Assembly: GCA_046756945.1 (NCBI GenBank)
Contig: JBHHXI010000035.1
Span: forward strand, 1 to 22,987
Origin: JACZQZ01 sp046756945
GTDB lineage: Bacteria > Pseudomonadota > Alphaproteobacteria > Rhodospirillales > 2-02-FULL-58-16
Reading direction: 5' to 3'
DNA: 22,987 nucleotides
Each line of letters starts with the position of its first letter. Within the stretch, counting starts at the first letter, position 1. This document shows, piece by piece, positions 20,067-22,987 of this stretch. Both the position numbers and the translations under genes were made by a program. Under the pieces are notes generated by a model. It was not told where the DNA came from. It made no database searches and was given only the letters and a program-made list of their open reading frames with translations.

Positions 20067-22058
20067 TTGGAAGCGAAAATTATCTGGTTGTTCATGTTCG
20101 TGGTGCTGTACTGGGTGTACTGCATCTACTGGGGATGGAGAAGCGCCCAAATGGCCAAAACGGCCAGCGACTACTTCATCGCTGGCCGTAAGTTGTCTCT
20201 ATGGGTATTCGTTCTGGCGGCCACGGCGACATCGTTCTCGGGCTGGACCTTCATGGGTCACCCGGGGCTGGTGTATCGCGATGGGTTCCAGTACGCCTAT
20301 GCATCGTTTTACACCATCACCATCCCGTTCACCGGGGTCATCTTCCTGAAGCGCCAGTGGATTCTGGGCAAGCGCTTCGGTTTTGTGACGCCGGGCGAAA
20401 TGCTGGGCACCTATTTCCAGGGTGACTTGATCCGCATCCTGACGGTGGTCGTGGCCCTGCTGTACTCCATTCCGTATCTTGGCGTGCAGTTGGGGGCGTC
20501 CGGGTATCTCTTTAACGTCATCACCGTGACCGACGCTTTCCCGGATGGCATGTTCACCCAGAACGTCGGCATGTGGATCCTGTCGATCGTGGTGTTCATC
20601 TATGTGGCGTCTGGCGGCCTGCGCGCCGTGGCCTACGTGGACACCCTGCAATGCATCCTGCTGGCGATGGGCATCATTATTTACGGCTCCATCGCGCTTA
20701 ACGCCGTCGGCGGCTGGGATGCGATGCAGGAGGGTCTGGCCAAGCTGGCCGCGTCCGACGTCGGCAAGTGGGGCACCACCAAGGGTTATGGCGGCGGCGA
20801 CTACAACGCCTACTTCGCCATCCCGGGTGTCATCCAGTGGACGGCCGGCCTCGGCAAGGAAACCCCGGTCGGCGGTCTGTGGACCGGCATCATGTGCCTG
20901 ACCTACATGTTCGCGCTTATGGGCATTCAGTCGGCCCCGGCGTTCACCATGTGGTCGTTCTCGAACGCCAACCCGCGGCCGTTCGCGCCGCAGCAGGTTT
21001 GGGGCTCGTCCTTCGGGATCGGGTTCATCCTGTTCTTCTTTACGGCGTTCACGGGCATGGGCGGGCACCTTCTGGGCGCCAACCCGGGGGTGACGGACGC
21101 GGGCCTGGCCGTGGCCAATGTGCTTCCCGGCTCGATCGCCGCGAAGCCGGACTCGATCGTCCCGCACTACATGAACCTGATCTCGACGGGTTCGCCGTGG
21201 CTGGTCGGCCTGTTGGCGGTGTGCGCCCTGGCGGCCATGCAGTCCACCGGCGCGGCCTACATGTCCACCGCCGGCGGCATCCTGACGCGGGATCTTTACA
21301 AGCGCTACCTGAACCCGGCCTCCACCCACGCCATGCAGAAGCTGGCCGGGCGCATGGGCGTCGGCTTCATCGTCGTCAGCGCCCTGCTGGTGGCGACGTA
21401 TTCGCGTGACGCCCTGGTGTTGCTGGGCGGTCTGGCGGTGGCCTTCGGCTTCCAGATGTGGACGCCACTGGCGGCCGTCTGCTGGATTCCGTGGATTACG
21501 CGACAGGGCGCCTCGTATGGTCTGCTGGCGGGCATTATCGGTGTGATCTTCACCGAGAAGTTCGGCATCGGGATCCTGACGGACATGGGCCTCGGCTTCT
21601 GGGGCCGTTGGCCGTTCACGATCCACTCGGCCGGCTGGGGCATGATTTTCAATGCCTCCACCTGCCTCGTCGTGTCGGCGATGACCCAGACCGAGGAAGC
21701 AACCGCCCACCGCATGAAGTTCCACAACTTCCTGCGCGAGCATGCGACCCTGCCCGCGTCGAAGAACGGTCTGAAGCCCATCGCCTGGACCATCACCCTG
21801 GCGTGGATGTTCTTCGGTATCGGCCCTGGCGCCGTTATCGGCAACGACATCTTCGGCGCGCCGAATGCCGGCGTCGATGGCTGGACCTTCGGCATGCCCT
21901 CCATCTGGGCCTGGCAGATCCTGTTCTGGCTCCTCGGTGTGGGCATGATGTGGTTCCTGGCTTACAAGATGGAAATGTCCACCATGCCCGAAAGGGAGAT
22001 CGAGGCGCTGGTGGAAGACATCGGCGACACGGCCGAAGAACAGGCCCAACGCATCTAG
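20067..22058 (+). CDS. Sodium:solute symporter (SSS/SLC5 family) transporter
   Basis: A 663-residue integral membrane protein with about 13-14 hydrophobic helices, an LeuT-fold sodium-coupled importer. Family marks are ASDYFIAGRKLSLWVF near residues 33-48, the signature VASGGLRAVAYVDTLQ (about 179-194), and the helix-8 sodium-site region MQSTGAAYMSTAGGILTRD. The start is TTG 20067, with GGGGAG seven bases before it and MEAKIIWLFMFVV leading directly into helix 1. Codon choice differs from the neighbours (more GGT, GTT and AAG use), as in highly expressed genes. It has a long upstream regulatory region and ends in a strong terminator, so it is probably a single-gene transcript. The substrate is unknown; a small carboxylate would fit the nearby CrbS-like kinase, but proline or other substrates are not excluded. 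Confidence 0.92.
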   Translation: MEAKIIWLFMFVVLYWVYCIYWGWRSAQMAKTASDYFIAGRKLSLWVFVLAATATSFSGWTFMGHPGLVYRDGFQYAYASFYTITIPFTGVIFLKRQWILGKRFGFVTPGEMLGTYFQGDLIRILTVVVALLYSIPYLGVQLGASGYLFNVITVTDAFPDGMFTQNVGMWILSIVVFIYVASGGLRAVAYVDTLQCILLAMGIIIYGSIALNAVGGWDAMQEGLAKLAASDVGKWGTTKGYGGGDYNAYFAIPGVIQWTAGLGKETPVGGLWTGIMCLTYMFALMGIQSAPAFTMWSFSNANPRPFAPQQVWGSSFGIGFILFFFTAFTGMGGHLLGANPGVTDAGLAVANVLPGSIAAKPDSIVPHYMNLISTGSPWLVGLLAVCALAAMQSTGAAYMSTAGGILTRDLYKRYLNPASTHAMQKLAGRMGVGFIVVSALLVATYSRDALVLLGGLAVAFGFQMWTPLAAVCWIPWITRQGASYGLLAGIIGVIFTEKFGIGILTDMGLGFWGRWPFTIHSAGWGMIFNASTCLVVSAMTQTEEATAHRMKFHNFLREHATLPASKNGLKPIAWTITLAWMFFGIGPGAVIGNDIFGAPNAGVDGWTFGMPSIWAWQILFWLLGVGMMWFLAYKMEMSTMPEREIEALVEDIGDTAEEQAQRI

Positions 22059-22082
22059 CCGAACACAAACTCGACATGAATC

Positions 22083-22116
22083 GGGGGGAAGGGTTTTACC
22101 CTTCCCCCCTTTTTTT
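22083..22116 (+). terminator. Strong intrinsic terminator after the symporter gene
   Basis: A perfect 11-bp stem, GGGGGGAAGGG (22083-22093) with CCCTTCCCCCC (22099-22109), loop TTTTA, then seven T (22110-22116). It starts 24 bases after the symporter stop codon. Confidence 0.95.
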
Positions 22117-22182
22117 GTTACCATTGGGACCGTCTTTCGAACGGACCGGTCACGCACGTTGGGGTCTGTCACCGTGGGAGCG

Positions 22183-22419
22183 ATGGTTTCGCCTGAATAC
22201 AGGTGGGTATGGTCGGCGGCACTCGGGCTGGCGCTGTATTTCCCGGTCAGGCAGTTGATCTGGGTGATGGCGGTGCGCCGGCAGCAGCGCCGGTCGGGTC
22301 AGCTTCCCGACGAGGAAGCCCGGGACTCCATGAAACGCCGCGCCGGGGTCACGTCGGCGCTTTTGTGCCTGGTCTTCGCCGCCGCTTATGGCGGGGTCGT
22401 GTTCGGGGGAAGCCCGTGA
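22183..22419 (+). CDS. Small membrane protein, unknown function
   Basis: A 78-residue protein, if started at ATG 22183 (MVSPEYRW), with two hydrophobic helices (about 10-30 and 57-74) flanking a basic, Arg/Gln-rich cytoplasmic-type loop (RRQQRRSGQLPDEEARDSMKRR, given only in part as a motif). GTG 22174 and TTG 22159 are in-frame alternatives; no start has an ideal ribosome-binding site. Its stop overlaps the next start (GTGA), so it is coupled to the TPR gene. No family recognised. Confidence 0.65.
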   Translation: MVSPEYRWVWSAALGLALYFPVRQLIWVMAVRRQQRRSGQLPDEEARDSMKRRAGVTSALLCLVFAAAYGGVVFGGSP

Positions 22420-22987
22420 ACCTGAAAGCGTTTTCCGACCCCAGGGTGCTGCGCCGGTTCGTCATCCTGATGGGCATCGCCACCTTCGTCATGTTCAGTT
22501 TCTGGGCGGTGGTCAGGGTTTATGTCCATACCCCGCCCGGCGACTACGAAGTCCGCCAGGGCGACGTCCTTTTGGGCGACGGCAAGTATGATGAAGCGCT
22601 TGATCGCTTCGACGCGGCGCTGGCCGTCTCGCCCGACCACCGCGGGGCGCTGATGGGCCGGGCGCTGGTGTATTTGAAGTCCGAACGCTACGCGGAAGGG
22701 GAAGCCGAGTTCACCTACCTGATCAAGTATTTGGAGAAAACCCTGGAGCCCGACGACATCACGGGGATCGCCGTTCTCGCCGGAGCTTACGCCAACCGGG
22801 GTATTTTGTACGACCACACGGGCCGCTACAAAAAGGCGCTCGCCGATTACATTCAGGCGTTGAAGGTCGACGAGGGGGCCGTCGACGGGCCCGGCATTGT
22901 CGACAAAGTCATTTACGGGACGCCCCGGCCCGCCACCGTTCGCCAGCGCGCCATCTATTTGACCAAGCAACTGGCCCTGCCCGCGGA
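22416..22987 (+). CDS. Membrane-anchored TPR-repeat protein (3' end outside window)
   Basis: The frame starts at GTG 22416 with GGGGGA five bases upstream and is open to the last base (190 codons). The product has one N-terminal membrane helix (about 15-36, FVILMGIATFVMFSFWAVV) and then tetratricopeptide-like helix pairs. The clearest begins YEVRQGDVLLGDGKYDEALD (about 49-68), continues FDAALAVSPDH, and a second pair follows from RGALMGRALVYLKSERYAEG; another is near AYANRGILYDHTGRYKKALA. TPRs mediate protein-protein contacts, here probably on the periplasmic face of the inner membrane. It overlaps the preceding small membrane gene by 4 bp and is read in a different frame from the short open frame at 22388. 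Confidence 0.85.
   Translation, partial: MNLKAFSDPRVLRRFVILMGIATFVMFSFWAVVRVYVHTPPGDYEVRQGDVLLGDGKYDEALDRFDAALAVSPDHRGALMGRALVYLKSERYAEGEAEFTYLIKYLEKTLEPDDITGIAVLAGAYANRGILYDHTGRYKKALADYIQALKVDEGAVDGPGIVDKVIYGTPRPATVRQRAIYLTKQLALPA

Noticed and set aside
19621..20125. Several open frames of 80-150 codons in the region before the symporter
   Set aside because: They overlap each other on both strands, lack ribosome-binding sites and have Pro/Arg/Ser-rich sequences without domain character; the region looks regulatory.
20199..22172. A 657-codon minus-strand open frame across the symporter gene
   Set aside because: Antisense shadow of the symporter, crossing its terminator, with low-complexity Gly/Arg/His/Asp-rich sequence.

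Overview
The window reads as chromosomal DNA of a GC-rich Gram-negative bacterium, most likely an alphaproteobacterium of the Rhodospirillales type. This rests on the high GC content with GC-rich third codon positions, the LPS heptose genes (gmhA, hldE), the style of the envelope genes, and a transporter-like histidine kinase next to CBS/DUF294 and sodium:solute symporter genes. The genus cannot be fixed from the sequence alone.

Left part (1-9860), envelope and accessory genes. The window opens inside a gene whose product looks like the C-terminal part of a polymorphic toxin: a low-complexity linker, a pretoxin-like segment, then a more A/T-rich toxin-like tip. A small acidic protein with the profile of its immunity partner follows. 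Next come a class A penicillin-binding protein (+), the translationally coupled pair gmhA-hldE (-) for ADP-heptose synthesis, a two-domain alcohol-dehydrogenase/Gfo-Idh-MocA oxidoreductase (-), and a divergent glutamine-hydrolysing asparagine synthetase (+). The last two are typical of surface-polysaccharide loci. hldE and the two-domain oxidoreductase carry the same 40-bp repeat, in the same reading frame, encoding an RRSAS-x-x-SEAS peptide. It looks like a dispersed, protein-coding repeat.

Middle part (9906-17334). The ABC-F translation factor gene ettA (-) diverges from a compact four-gene signalling operon (+): a stand-alone receiver-domain protein; a membrane-anchored HAMP/PAS protein that carries a degraded histidine-kinase core (all three catalytic boxes altered) and ends in an intact DEDDh 3'-5' exonuclease domain; a small two-helix membrane protein; and a 914-residue SLC5-transporter/histidine-kinase fusion of the CbrA/CrbS kind. 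Spacings are short or overlapping, so the four products are probably made together.

Right part (17431-22987). A small unknown gene (-) with a good sigma70-like promoter and a CBS-pair/DUF294 putative nucleotidyltransferase gene (-) lie before a 599-bp gene-free region with two related A/T-rich dyads and a sigma54-like sequence. That region leads into a sodium:solute symporter gene (+, TTG start, strong Shine-Dalgarno) closed by a textbook intrinsic terminator. A small membrane protein and a TPR protein cut by the window edge follow as an overlapping pair.

The most interesting unit is the stretch from 11757 to 22058. Linkage of an exonuclease, a CBS/DUF294 protein, an SLC5-type sensor kinase and an SSS transporter recalls the carbon-uptake regulatory neighbourhoods of proteobacteria. 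Here the exonuclease is welded to a pseudo-histidine-kinase sensor in the membrane. The functional link is inference from gene neighbourhood and domain content; the domain content itself is read from the sequence.
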